This document shows positions 11,501-17,018 of a stretch of DNA of 24,376 nucleotides, one piece after another. The notes under the pieces were generated by a model that worked only from the letters and a program-made list of their open reading frames with translations, ran no database searches and was not told where the DNA came from. The translations under genes were made by a program, and so were the position numbers. Numbering within the stretch: position 1 is the stretch's first letter; each line of letters starts with the position of its first letter. This DNA comes from a virus: positions 1-24,376 of IMG/VR virus record IMGVR_UViG_3300020451_000368, one strand, 5' to 3'.

Positions 11501-11719
11501 ACTTCAACTGTTGTTGCTAATTTAGATACTACAAATACTGATTTAAATGCTCCTACTATAACCGCAAACGCGTCAGGAAGTGGAGTGACAAGTTCCGTAA
11601 GTGGAACAGGAACTACTGCACAAACAATAACCCTATCTAGATCCGGCTTTAATGATGTCGTTCTAAAAGCAGTCATTTATGTAGTGACGGGATTTAGTTT
11701 CAAATTTAATGGAGAATAA
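5567..11719 (+). CDS. J: Central tail tip / host specificity protein J-like, giant (2050 aa)
   Basis: The J family forms the tail tip and central fibre and binds the host receptor. The N-terminus has the Gly-rich leader RGSKGKGGGGST followed by IDAISEGPIKGLVYGDASIL, a strong J signature. A gene-internal beta domain lies at about residues 325-395 and resembles the insert in L (VPAHGVATGE loop). The next 500 residues match the J body, including the QDYYRSRTEIVE and RPGDIIQVIDQN segments. A fibronectin type III-like domain spans about 930-1045. The rest is fibre-like: five degenerate beta repeats around 1388-1780, with short collagen-like spacers GQDGATG and GSTGATGPEG, then two near-copies of a VADIRGYFSG unit near the end. 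The protein is far longer than lambda J. A strong Shine-Dalgarno-like GAGGGGAG lies just upstream (5551-5558). The C-terminal 800 residues are probably the receptor-binding part. Confidence 0.87.
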   Translation: MKKKQHLISVRGSKGKGGGGSTFEADDNMFARQSAAFIDAISEGPIKGLVYGDASILIDEVRLRDVNQATGRIKATSNFNNFTLITKNGDATQVVDADFFAEYPSAATTQSVGSAELLENEPQYFTISSGAFEKRETDYIKITISTTGMSAITKKGDNKGDINETSVYFTIDFNWVDNSGVHHTQEMFDTGFQGKVSGKYAHTFGFNIETIKRTSTINDWSIKVTKLASSPDSTDSIELQNAIYVDSIEAAIADKLEYPYTAYVGGVIDAEAFSNIPARGYEIDGRLIQIPTNHYPCDYNGRKLTLSDASDFAVGDVISQTLTISSLTASGTAEEGYTATATVPAHGVATGETFKATIATNETQDEDFYEGEFVCTAASGTTFTYTLNKPFDETANSGAGGYKTLTSTTCIGTKTAVMFSGGLVDKKVGNTLYLRNVAGSTSAVNGTITNADGDSGTITAQEQVFIPANYRRIKATEKPGTAEQDWDGTYYLSWCNNPAWVYHDLIVNKIYGLGNYVDNSQINKWELFQIGRYCDELVPAGVAAADLLSIHCTSDSNYIPSGSTGEHEPRFSANLVISGKQEAYKVLNDVSSIFRGMAYWLNGEAYVVQDSEKDPVYQFTNANVINGEFKYEGTGNKTRTNSIMVNWNNPQDYYRSRTEIVELEENLQKDTEFVKPEATTAFGCTSRGQARRLGKWKLLTNNWNTNTVTFETSLNAAFLRPGDIIQVIDQNKEGKSWGGRISSSSTTTAINIDRKPSGFGSTSVESGYAVGDYRLTLSYVGYRAILAQDTATIGSTAYVRGDHLSSITTEEAASTLQDDSGNLVFVQWTPFNFTETQTLSGVSNSGKTLTVASAFNAAPTQEQIWILSRAALATGKTKKEAKLFRMMAMVEKDRNSYEITAMEYNASKFDAVDKNEALTQYRTVYLPDSFKTVPAVTNIDVDPVIRAAGTGGTVNALIAEWDPATNSDGTLYTSVRHYEVEMSTDNDTWRRVGTTTKTDYEIIDTDKAILSGTYYFKVYTVSLNGVRSAVAESGALVVDFNRAVGPAEGSVGTTNHYINFIGNISTDFSLDSGKVSFENANHFHNDGKNEHAVTSQAQLDFTGLGTAAGTRGAENVGYVYFDHSASAFIAVAFDETAGQFYIPGNNTFSTATGTLTASTSATPKKWTGLDSTNFDGELALGNVFKYVNGSNTRYHRVKRFTSDSEMFTFQPSRDTIVDGDNQAFSKPNFLADYTNDTIMGKVTRTGSGYTLQKFGNSQGESPYSVQGTNESFGFTAGSDGVVSNESDFTCDFTVTKGTQAYTFASSGTAQNTFGISLQARSGFDNDGDIVINSSSGQITIGDSDMDAVSSATATMRLFDRGRANVLIADRILSFNKSGVGTTGAGANFVFARAASKPNVPTADGLNIPSADIQWYDNPPTGTNLLWASKGTVAAGGTAYSWGAVFQVEGAAVAEIHCYSDVQASNGSSPTKPSSSTYNATTSTLTLNDSNWNLTPPAVSNNGDSIYQCTALVSGASTATAIAVTWTNPVLYQRKTDGQDGATGRKVAELSLFYALDFTSTNSFAAPSAPSTGTYNFANATVASIPSGWSQTRGELGQGKWYWESEALATESSTDNTSNALTWSTPSIAGIATGDVNFVFKRSASQPTGVGTTNWPAVPSGWYDDIADVPAGSNEIWASKGTTAMSSSAPYTFITTWQNAVQIEGSTGATGPEGAGTDTVYYLQTGFSIPSTPSAGTANPPSGWSATIPTAATGKSIWFSLGTKPAGSSTWTWKAPQFYLGDFDYTLPGIFDGEFNLNLAGSGLAKLGLSNSDYVNPSVADIRGYFSGSGINTTTGVITDTNTTYSASDFAITGLSGYSAGAYLNSEVTYAELQGTKPPTNAEPNPTVADVRGYFSGTGINTSTGVITNSQYAASDFNITGLSGYSAAAYANASVVATATVDGANTVAWSKFATGNFNPNTTTHTWSVTWKNGAGTTLATSTVVANLDTTNTDLNAPTITANASGSGVTSSVSGTGTTAQTITLSRSGFNDVVLKAVIYVVTGFSFKFNGE
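11009..11152 (+). repeat. J C-terminal repeat unit, copy 1
   Basis: This unit encodes NPSVADIRGYFSGSGI through a GLSGYSAGAY ending. It is matched by a second copy at 11216-11353. The protein is conserved while many codons differ, so the duplication is old or under protein-level selection. Confidence 0.8.
11216..11353 (+). repeat. J C-terminal repeat unit, copy 2
   Basis: This unit encodes NPTVADVRGYFSGTGI through a GLSGYSAAAY ending. It is two codons shorter than copy 1, which has extra residues after the VIT segment. A linker of about 20 residues containing ELQGTKPPTNAE separates the two. Similar units occur in phage fibre shafts. Confidence 0.8.
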
Positions 11720-11721
11720 GA

Positions 11722-12621
11722 ATGAAACTAGCGGTCGTCGACTTAATAGATGTTACTACTAATAATAGAAATAGAGAACTACATCAAATAAAAGGAATAT
11801 GTGACGCTATGCAAATAGAGTTTATGGAGTTTCCTGTAAATGTTCTTCCTGTTAATGATTGGTTTGACTCAAATACTGTCTGTATAGTCAGAGGGTCTAT
11901 AAAAACTAGAAAGATGTGGTTAAATAAAGTGACCGACATGGAATACAGAGGCTGTACTATGGTAAATACTAGAGACTGTATGGAGCTATGTAATGATAAA
12001 TATAGATGTTATTTAGCATTAGAAAGAGCAGGATTAAATCAACCTAAAACAGTTCTTGTACCTTCCGAATATGATAATCTAATCGACTATGTAATTGCAG
12101 AAGCTGAATTAGAATATCCTTTAGTATTAAAAACTTTAGAAGGCTCTTATGGAGTTGGGGTAGCGTTAATGGAATCTCCTCTAGGATTAAAAGGAGTAAT
12201 CCAAGCTATGAATACTAAATTAGATTGGGACGGAGCACTCTTACAAAAATACTTGCCCCATGAGTTTGATATAAGAGCACATGTACTAGATGGAAAAGTT
12301 ATAGCAAGCATGAAAAGAACTCCACCCGAAGGTGACTTCAGAACTAATATTGCTAGAGGTGGAACAGGCGAAACGATAGAACTAACAGACTTAGAAATTG
12401 AGCATTGTCTAAGAGCAGCCGAGGCTGTAAATGCAAGATGGTGTGGAGTTGACTTTATTCCATCTGCAGTTAATAGAGCAAATTATGCTCCAAGAATTAT
12501 AGAAGTAAATGCAGCACCAGAAACAGGGGGAATAGAAGCAGCATTAGTAGGAAAAGAAGATTCAAACTCCGCCCCATTATTAACAGAAATAATAAGACAT
12601 TTTAGAGAAATACATGGTTAA
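11722..12621 (+). CDS. RimK-like ATP-grasp ligase
   Basis: This 299-aa protein looks like a complete ATP-grasp enzyme of the RimK (glutamate ligase) type. Such enzymes use ATP to form an acyl phosphate and join a carboxyl group to an amine. Visible motifs are the ATP-binding K137 and the Gly loop after it (KTLEGSYGVGV), the hinge segment LLQKYLPHEFDIRAHVLDGK (residues 173-192), the FRTNIARGG loop (R207, N209) and the metal site with D244, E261 and N263 in EVNAAPETGGIEAAL, close to the EVN.SPG.EGIE motif of RimK. All key residues seem present. A GGAG lies 7 bases upstream of the ATG. It sits between J and two GNAT-like genes and overlaps the first by 8 bases, so the three are probably co-translated. 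The substrate is unknown; a virion protein, a small peptide or a host target are all possible. Confidence 0.85.
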   Translation: MKLAVVDLIDVTTNNRNRELHQIKGICDAMQIEFMEFPVNVLPVNDWFDSNTVCIVRGSIKTRKMWLNKVTDMEYRGCTMVNTRDCMELCNDKYRCYLALERAGLNQPKTVLVPSEYDNLIDYVIAEAELEYPLVLKTLEGSYGVGVALMESPLGLKGVIQAMNTKLDWDGALLQKYLPHEFDIRAHVLDGKVIASMKRTPPEGDFRTNIARGGTGETIELTDLEIEHCLRAAEAVNARWCGVDFIPSAVNRANYAPRIIEVNAAPETGGIEAALVGKEDSNSAPLLTEIIRHFREIHG

Positions 12622-13234
12622 TTTAAGAATACAAGGACAAAACTTATATATGCGACCAATCCTTTTAACGGATATGGCGACTTTGCGTACCGCAATGACT
12701 GGTGTTTGGCCTGGAGATATAGTTCCTACTGAAAATGAGGGAAAAGCGTGGTGGTATGCTTGTAATAGACAAAATGAGACTTTATTTGGAAAAAGAAATT
12801 TAACCTCAACTGATAAAGGTTGGTTAAATCTAACTGTTTGCAAAAATGATGATACTATCATAGGGTTTCAAACTTTAAAATATAGAGGAACCAAAGTAAT
12901 TTCTTTTATGACTTCTATAATACCTGCTCAAAGAGGTAATAGTTATTACAAAGAAATTCATACATTAAGACATAAATTTATATTTGATAGTACAGGACTA
13001 AATGCGGCACTATCTAGAGTTACGCTTCCAACAGTTTCCTCTACTATTAACGACCCAGTAATTCACACAAATAGTACATTATATACTAGCACACATCATA
13101 CTATTGAATTTCCAAATAAAGGAGTATATGCAGTAAAAGAAATTACTAAAGCTGAATGGACAACCTGGATTGATAATTCAGCACAGTCTACTTTAAAAGG
13201 ACACACTTACACACTAACTTGGGCTAGTTCATAA
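12614..13234 (+). CDS. GNAT-like acyltransferase, first of a tandem pair
   Basis: This 206-aa protein resembles GNAT acetyltransferases, which move an acyl group from a CoA donor to an amine. It opens with a typical beta1-alpha1 segment, LYMRPILLTDMATLRTAM (residues 11-28). The central beta strands contain DDTIIGFQTLKYRG, and motif A is probably SIIPAQRGNSYYKEI, where Q106-R107-G108-N109-S110 would form the pyrophosphate-binding loop (consensus Q/R-x-x-G-x-G/A; the final small residue is Tyr or Ser depending on alignment, so the loop is imperfect). The C-terminal 60 residues hold no motif I know. It is a paralogue of the next gene, sharing the GFQ...K..GT strand, the P..RxxxYY loop and the ending KEITKAEWTTWID versus VKKADWLAWLD. 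The substrate is unknown. Confidence 0.6.
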   Translation: MVNLRIQGQNLYMRPILLTDMATLRTAMTGVWPGDIVPTENEGKAWWYACNRQNETLFGKRNLTSTDKGWLNLTVCKNDDTIIGFQTLKYRGTKVISFMTSIIPAQRGNSYYKEIHTLRHKFIFDSTGLNAALSRVTLPTVSSTINDPVIHTNSTLYTSTHHTIEFPNKGVYAVKEITKAEWTTWIDNSAQSTLKGHTYTLTWASS

Positions 13235-13917
13235 TGAAATACGCAAAACAAACTTTTCCAACTATTTATATTAAAGCTATGACTGTAAATGAAAAAGAAG
13301 CAGTACGTGATGCTTTTTCAGACTGGAGAGCAGACGGTGTTCAAATGACAGATGATGAAGCTACTACTTTAATTTATCAATGGTGTGAACAAATGAAAGC
13401 TCCAGATGCAGAATACTTTTCTGCCATAGGCGGGGAGAATGAGTATATGGTAGAACCAGACCCTGACCAGCCGTTTGGTACTTCATGGAGATACGATTGT
13501 ATTTTTAGAAAGTCAGATGATGTCTGTATAGGTTTTCAAGTAGGTAAATTTATGGGAACTAGATTTCATCATTCTATGACTTGTATACGCCCAGCGTATA
13601 GAAATCAAGGGTACTATAGTGAGCTAGGAGACCAAGGGCTAAAAACTTTATTTATAGCTTTGAAAAATGTAGAAACCTTTACTTCTAATGTGCCAGTTAA
13701 GGCAGGCACGCTCCCTTCTTCTATATATGATTTATATAATGGAGATACAGACTGGAGTGCAGGTCTTTTAAGAACACAAACACTTCTTGATAGAATAGAC
13801 CCAGTAGAGTATCAACTTTATGAAGTTAAAAAAGCGGACTGGTTAGCATGGCTAGACCTTCCTAAAAATGCAGCGATAAAAGCAGCTACCTTTTCATATG
13901 AGATATTAGACGAGTAA
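13234..13917 (+). CDS. GNAT-like acyltransferase, second of a tandem pair
   Basis: This 227-aa protein is related to the gene before it and carries the better GNAT loop. Its motif A segment, TCIRPAYRNQGYYSELG, has R123-N124-Q125-G126-Y127-Y128, close to the R-x-x-G-x-G/A acyl-CoA loop. The preceding strand, CIGFQVGKFMGTRFH, corresponds to GFQTLKYRGTKV in the neighbour. The N-terminal region differs and has extra acidic residues (PDPDQPFGTSW, about 75-85). It starts on the TAATG of the first GNAT gene, so both are probably made together with the ATP-grasp enzyme. It ends at a hairpin that appears to close the transcript. Acetylation of protein, sugar or peptide are all possible. Confidence 0.62.
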   Translation: MKYAKQTFPTIYIKAMTVNEKEAVRDAFSDWRADGVQMTDDEATTLIYQWCEQMKAPDAEYFSAIGGENEYMVEPDPDQPFGTSWRYDCIFRKSDDVCIGFQVGKFMGTRFHHSMTCIRPAYRNQGYYSELGDQGLKTLFIALKNVETFTSNVPVKAGTLPSSIYDLYNGDTDWSAGLLRTQTLLDRIDPVEYQLYEVKKADWLAWLDLPKNAAIKAATFSYEILDE

Positions 13918-13959
13918 CTCAGAAAATTACCACCACTAATTTTTGGTTATGTTTCTGAG
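13918..13959 (+). terminator. Hairpin right after the GNAT stop, possible non-canonical terminator
   Basis: CTCAGAAA (13918-13925) pairs perfectly with TTTCTGAG (13952-13959). Inside it, ATTACCA (13926-13932) pairs with TGGTTAT (13944-13950) with one T-T mismatch and a bulged G at 13951, leaving an 11-base loop. The stem is about 14 pairs and begins directly after the stop codon. No T-run follows, so it is not a classic intrinsic terminator; it may instead protect or define an RNA 3' end. Confidence 0.5.
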
Positions 13960-14015
13960 AATTGAATAAGCAGAGCTATAACGAATTAAAATAGTTGACG
14001 TTCCAAATTTAGTTC

Positions 14016-14044
14016 TTGACATCACCTATGATTTTTGCTATAAT
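14016..14044 (+). promoter_or_regulatory. Consensus sigma70 promoter with extended -10
   Basis: The -35 box TTGACA is at 14016-14021 and the -10 box TATAAT at 14039-14044, both perfect consensus, separated by exactly 17 bases. The bases TGC directly before TATAAT supply an extended -10 TGn motif. It lies in the only sizeable intergenic gap of the window and points into the fibre genes. Predicted transcript start is about 14050-14052, leaving a leader of roughly 20 bases. It should be read by host RNA polymerase without a phage factor. Confidence 0.85.
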
Positions 14045-14052
14045 TTACAAAT

Positions 14053-14057
14053 AGGAG
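14053..14057 (+). promoter_or_regulatory. Ribosome binding site at the 5' tip of the fibre transcript
   Basis: AGGAG sits 12 bases before the ATG at 14070, slightly further than usual. Given the promoter position, it would lie at the very 5' end of the mRNA, leaving almost no upstream leader. Confidence 0.5.
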
Positions 14058-14069
14058 TATAATTTTAAT

Positions 14070-14408
14070 ATGGCAGCAGGAACTTATGATATAGTTATTG
14101 ACCAAGGATCAGATTTCGCTATTGAAGTAGCGATTTCAGAAGATGGCACAGTAACTCCAATACAAACTCATACCGCAAGGGCACAATTGCGTCCTTCACC
14201 GACGTCTTCAACAAAGACAGCGGACTTTACTTGCACCATTACTAATGCATCACAAGGCAAAATAAAAATGTCATTAGGTAATAGCACTACGGCATCTATT
14301 TCGTCAGGTAAATACTACTATGATTTAGAATTAGTAAATACTTCAACAAACACAGTAACTAGGTTACTACAGGGCGTAGCGAGAGTTACCCCCGAGGTTA
14401 CAAGATAA
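14070..14408 (+). CDS. Small Ig-like phage structural protein
   Basis: This 112-aa protein is first in the transcript from the promoter just upstream. It begins AAGTYDIVIDQGSDFAIEV and continues with ARAQLRPSPTSSTKTADFTC, a pattern common in small phage proteins that resemble the beta-sandwich N-terminus of BppU-type baseplate proteins (strand, then an ARxQxR segment, then alternating polar and hydrophobic strands). It ends in another strand pair, YYYDLELVNT and RLLQGVARVTPEVTR. No catalytic motif is seen. It is probably a virion or fibre-attachment protein. It overlaps the next small gene by one base. Confidence 0.6.
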   Translation: MAAGTYDIVIDQGSDFAIEVAISEDGTVTPIQTHTARAQLRPSPTSSTKTADFTCTITNASQGKIKMSLGNSTTASISSGKYYYDLELVNTSTNTVTRLLQGVARVTPEVTR

Positions 14409-14536
14409 TGGACCCAGTATCAACATGGGATAACCTATCATATCAAGACGGAATATTATTTTCAGTCTGGTTAGGTGTTCTCTATTTTTGCAAATGCTGG
14501 ATAGACGATTATTTTTGGCACAAAAAGGATAAATAA
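14408..14536 (+). CDS. 42-aa membrane miniprotein
   Basis: This short frame fits exactly between its neighbours, with TAATG overlaps at both ends, which is good evidence that it is real. The protein begins MDPVSTWDNLSYQDG, has a hydrophobic stretch ILFSVWLGVLYFCKCW (residues 16-31) able to span a membrane, and ends in a charged tail, HKKDK. It contains two Cys (28 and 30) and four Trp. The single span with a basic C-terminal tail recalls small phage membrane proteins, but I do not recognise a family. Holin-like, superinfection-exclusion or anchoring roles are all open. Confidence 0.6.
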   Translation: MDPVSTWDNLSYQDGILFSVWLGVLYFCKCWIDDYFWHKKDK

Positions 14537-14916
14537 TGGCAGTTAAATTAACAATTACACCAGAAACTACTTCAGTCGGAGTAACTAATAATGTAACTGA
14601 ACTCACTATTTCTTCAGCGGTATCAGGTGCAGCAACAGATGCACAAGGTATTTCATTTACAAATGCAGCGAGAACTATCTCGACTGCAGACAATGTTGAG
14701 GACGCTCTCTTACAGTTAGCGGACCAACTTTGGGTACAAACAACAGCTCCAACTGCTGGAACAACAAATTTAGCAGAGGGAGATTTCTTTTACGATACTG
14801 ACGATAATCAGTTAAAGATCTATAGAGAAACGTCCGTGGGAAGCTTTAATTGGGTTCCTGTAATGATAGGAAACACATCAGCAGACAGCGACACTATAGA
14901 CGCAGGGAGCTTTTAA
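14536..14916 (+). CDS. Phage structural protein, probably fibre-associated
   Basis: This 126-aa protein begins MAVKLTITPETTSVGVTNNV, a beta-rich start typical of small virion proteins, and is rich in Thr, Ser and Ala. A second part (about 65-115) reads like a fibre segment: LWVQTTAPTAGTTNLAEGDF, then FYDTDDNQLKIYRE. That FYDTDDNQLKIY pattern (data label, Asp pair, Leu/Ile strand) is frequent in phage tail-fibre proteins and is echoed by the N-terminus of the next gene (SSDSNKLFIG). No enzyme motif is seen. Its start overlaps the miniprotein stop. Confidence 0.55.
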   Translation: MAVKLTITPETTSVGVTNNVTELTISSAVSGAATDAQGISFTNAARTISTADNVEDALLQLADQLWVQTTAPTAGTTNLAEGDFFYDTDDNQLKIYRETSVGSFNWVPVMIGNTSADSDTIDAGSF

Positions 14917-14935
14917 GCTCGAATAGGATAATAAT

Positions 14936-16471
14936 ATGGCACAAGTAATTAAAATCAAAAGAAGTACCAGTACTTCCGCACCGGGTTCTCTTGGTGCTGG
15001 TGAGTTAGCGTATTCTTCAGATAGTAATAAATTATTTATTGGTCACCCTTCCTCTAGCGCAGTAACTGCAATCGGCGGTGCTCTATACGTTGAGATGTTA
15101 GACCACTCTGCTGGTACACTAACAGCAAGTTCAGCAGTATTAGTTGACGCTAACAGTAAGATAGACCAATTAAAATCAGGAAATATGGTAGTTACTGGTT
15201 CAAGTAACACCATCTCAACATCATCAGGAAACTTAACAATTGCACCTACGAGTAACTTAGTTATTACTCATGGAGGTACAATTGATATTTCTGGTCAAGC
15301 AAATGCCCTCTCAATGCCCGACAATAATGCGACTGCATTGGATATCAAGGAAGCAGGAAATTCATACCTTAAATTTGTAACTACAAACTCAGGCGAGAAA
15401 GTAGTCTTTGGTAAGAATATAGAAACTGCGGGAGTTGATGTACAGAGTGGTAATTTCTTAGTAGGAACAGACAAATTTACAGTTGCTTCTGGAGACGGAG
15501 ATACAGTAATAGCTGGTACATTAAATGTACAAAGCGGAGTAGATTTAGACTCTACACTTAATGTAGATGGCAATACTACAATGAATGGTAATGTTACTTT
15601 AGGTAACGCAGGTGGAGACGCTATTGCTGTTACAGGTACTGCAACATTCACTCCTTCAGCAGACTTTGACGGAGGCTTTACAGTAGCTGGCTCACAGACT
15701 ATTGATATGGGAGCTAACAGAGTAACTAATATAGGGACTCCAACAGCAAGTACAGACGCAACAACCAAAGCATATGTTGATAGTGTAAAACAAGCACTCG
15801 ACATTAAAGACTCAGTTAAATTAGCAACAACAGCTAATTTATCGGCAACATACAATAATGGTAATGGTACACTTACAATGGACGCAACAGGTGTTGTAAC
15901 TATTGATGGGGTGGCTACTGCACTTAACGATAGAATCTTAATAAAAGACCAAACAACCACAACTCAAAATGGTGTTTACTATGTCTCAACAGCAGGTGCT
16001 GTAGGCGTAGCAGGGGTATTCACAAGAGCAACAGATGCAGACTCAAATTCAGAAGTTACAGGCGGATTATTCTGTTTTGTAGAAGCAGGTTCAAGTAACG
16101 CAGATAATGCTTATGTACTTACCTCACTAACAGGTACTGCAACACTAGGTACTTCGGCACTAACATTTACACAGTTCTCAGGAGCTGGACAGATTGACGC
16201 AGGTAATGCCCTTACAAAAACAGGGAATACCATAGCAGTTACTGTCGATGATAAAACACTTTCACATAATAGTGGAGCAAATTTAAGTCTAAAAGGAATT
16301 TCAGCAACCGCAAATGGAGATATACTCTACGGAGCAAATGGAGCCAATGGTGGTTACGCAAAATTAGCAATCGGAAGTTACGATTCAACAAACAGCGTAG
16401 GTCAGTTACTTCAAGTTGGAGCATCTTCAACAGTAGCTTGGTCTAATACACTAGATGGGGGTACATTTTAG
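14936..16471 (+). CDS. Tail fibre protein with fibre-type N-terminal domain
   Basis: This 511-aa protein opens with MAQVIKIKRSTSTSAPGSLG then AGELAYSSDSNKLFIG, the recurrent N-terminal module of phage fibre proteins (I.IKRS...P..L..GELAYS...KL.IG) thought to serve virion attachment or trimer start. The middle is a repetitive Thr/Ser/Gly/Asn shaft with repeated VSGN.TL/GNVTLGNAGG style strands, likely a beta-helical trimer. Near residues 268-282 is ASTDATTKAYVDSV, a widespread fibre motif. The later part includes NDRILIKDQTTTTQNGVYYV and VFTRATDADSNSEV, also common in fibres. The C-terminus ends in Gly/Thr residues before the next gene starts on its own stop (TAGTG). AGGA at 14925-14928 is a good ribosome site. 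The ligand is unknown. Confidence 0.8.
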   Translation: MAQVIKIKRSTSTSAPGSLGAGELAYSSDSNKLFIGHPSSSAVTAIGGALYVEMLDHSAGTLTASSAVLVDANSKIDQLKSGNMVVTGSSNTISTSSGNLTIAPTSNLVITHGGTIDISGQANALSMPDNNATALDIKEAGNSYLKFVTTNSGEKVVFGKNIETAGVDVQSGNFLVGTDKFTVASGDGDTVIAGTLNVQSGVDLDSTLNVDGNTTMNGNVTLGNAGGDAIAVTGTATFTPSADFDGGFTVAGSQTIDMGANRVTNIGTPTASTDATTKAYVDSVKQALDIKDSVKLATTANLSATYNNGNGTLTMDATGVVTIDGVATALNDRILIKDQTTTTQNGVYYVSTAGAVGVAGVFTRATDADSNSEVTGGLFCFVEAGSSNADNAYVLTSLTGTATLGTSALTFTQFSGAGQIDAGNALTKTGNTIAVTVDDKTLSHNSGANLSLKGISATANGDILYGANGANGGYAKLAIGSYDSTNSVGQLLQVGASSTVAWSNTLDGGTF

Positions 16472-16680
16472 TGGCACAGGTAATTAAAATAAAAAGGTCG
16501 GAATCATCAAGTTCAGTACCCTCTAGTAGTGACTTAGCTACACATGAAATTGCAATGAACACGGCCGACAAAAAGATTTATACTAAAGACTCAGGTGGAA
16601 ATATAGTAACAGTAGCTTCTCATGAAGAAGGCTCTGCTACAGAAGATGATATCTTAGCCTTTACTATAGCATTAGGATAG
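16471..16680 (+). CDS. Stand-alone fibre N-terminal module (GTG start)
   Basis: This 69-aa protein starts with GTG overlapping the previous stop. Its N-terminus, MAQVIKIKRSESSSSVPSSS, repeats the module that opens the preceding fibre, including MAQVIKIKRS word for word, and continues with HEIAMNTADKKIYTKDSGGN, the same strand pattern as ELAYSSDSNKLFIG. Nothing fibre-like follows. It could be an assembly competitor, a cap or adaptor for fibres, or a remnant of a lost fibre. Because the frame is intact and tightly packed, I treat it as functional. Confidence 0.7.
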   Translation: MAQVIKIKRSESSSSVPSSSDLATHEIAMNTADKKIYTKDSGGNIVTVASHEEGSATEDDILAFTIALG

Positions 16681-16684
16681 CAAC

Positions 16685-17017
16685 ATGGCATCAGCATTTA
16701 AAACAGCAACAGCAGTAAACGTAGGAGCGTCTTTAACGACGGTTTATACTTGTCCTTCGGCAACCACAGTTACAGTTATTGGACTATATTTATGTAATCA
16801 GAGTGGAGGCGCAATTGAAGGTACAGTAGAATTCTATGATACAAGTGCATCACACCACGCAACTATAGTTAAAAATACACCAATACCTAGTAACTCAACA
16901 GTTGTTGCAATCGGTGGAGAAGGAAAGGTTGTAATGGAAGCTGGTGATATAATTAAAGTACAATCAAACGTTGCAAGCTCGATAGATGTAGTTCTATCGT
17001 ATCTGGAGCAGACATAA
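16685..17017 (+). CDS. Small beta-sandwich structural protein
   Basis: This 110-aa protein is mainly beta strands: MASAFKTATAVNVGASLTTV, then TVTVIGLYLCNQSGG, an acidic turn, TGTVEFYDTSASHHATIV-like strands and a GDIIKVQSN segment near the end. The pattern resembles small decoration or fibre-cap proteins of marine phages. Two Cys (about 23 and 37) are present. I do not recognise a specific family. It sits between the stand-alone module and the repeat fibre and starts four bases after the previous stop. Confidence 0.5.
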   Translation: MASAFKTATAVNVGASLTTVYTCPSATTVTVIGLYLCNQSGGAIEGTVEFYDTSASHHATIVKNTPIPSNSTVVAIGGEGKVVMEAGDIIKVQSNVASSIDVVLSYLEQT

Positions 17018-17018
17018 T

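Noticed and set aside
13995-14000. Second -35-like box TTGACG upstream of the main promoter
   Set aside because: No acceptable -10 box lies 16-18 bases downstream (the matching position reads about GACATC).
14907-14920. Small hairpin GAGCT-TTTA-AGCTC across a stop codon
   Set aside because: The stem is only five pairs with no T-run, and a good ribosome site and fibre start follow at once, so a terminator is unlikely.
15295-15960. Long open frame on the - strand inside the fibre gene
   Set aside because: The + strand gene is intact, packed with its neighbours and has clear fibre motifs. The - frame is rich in Val, Pro and Ser and looks like a composition shadow.
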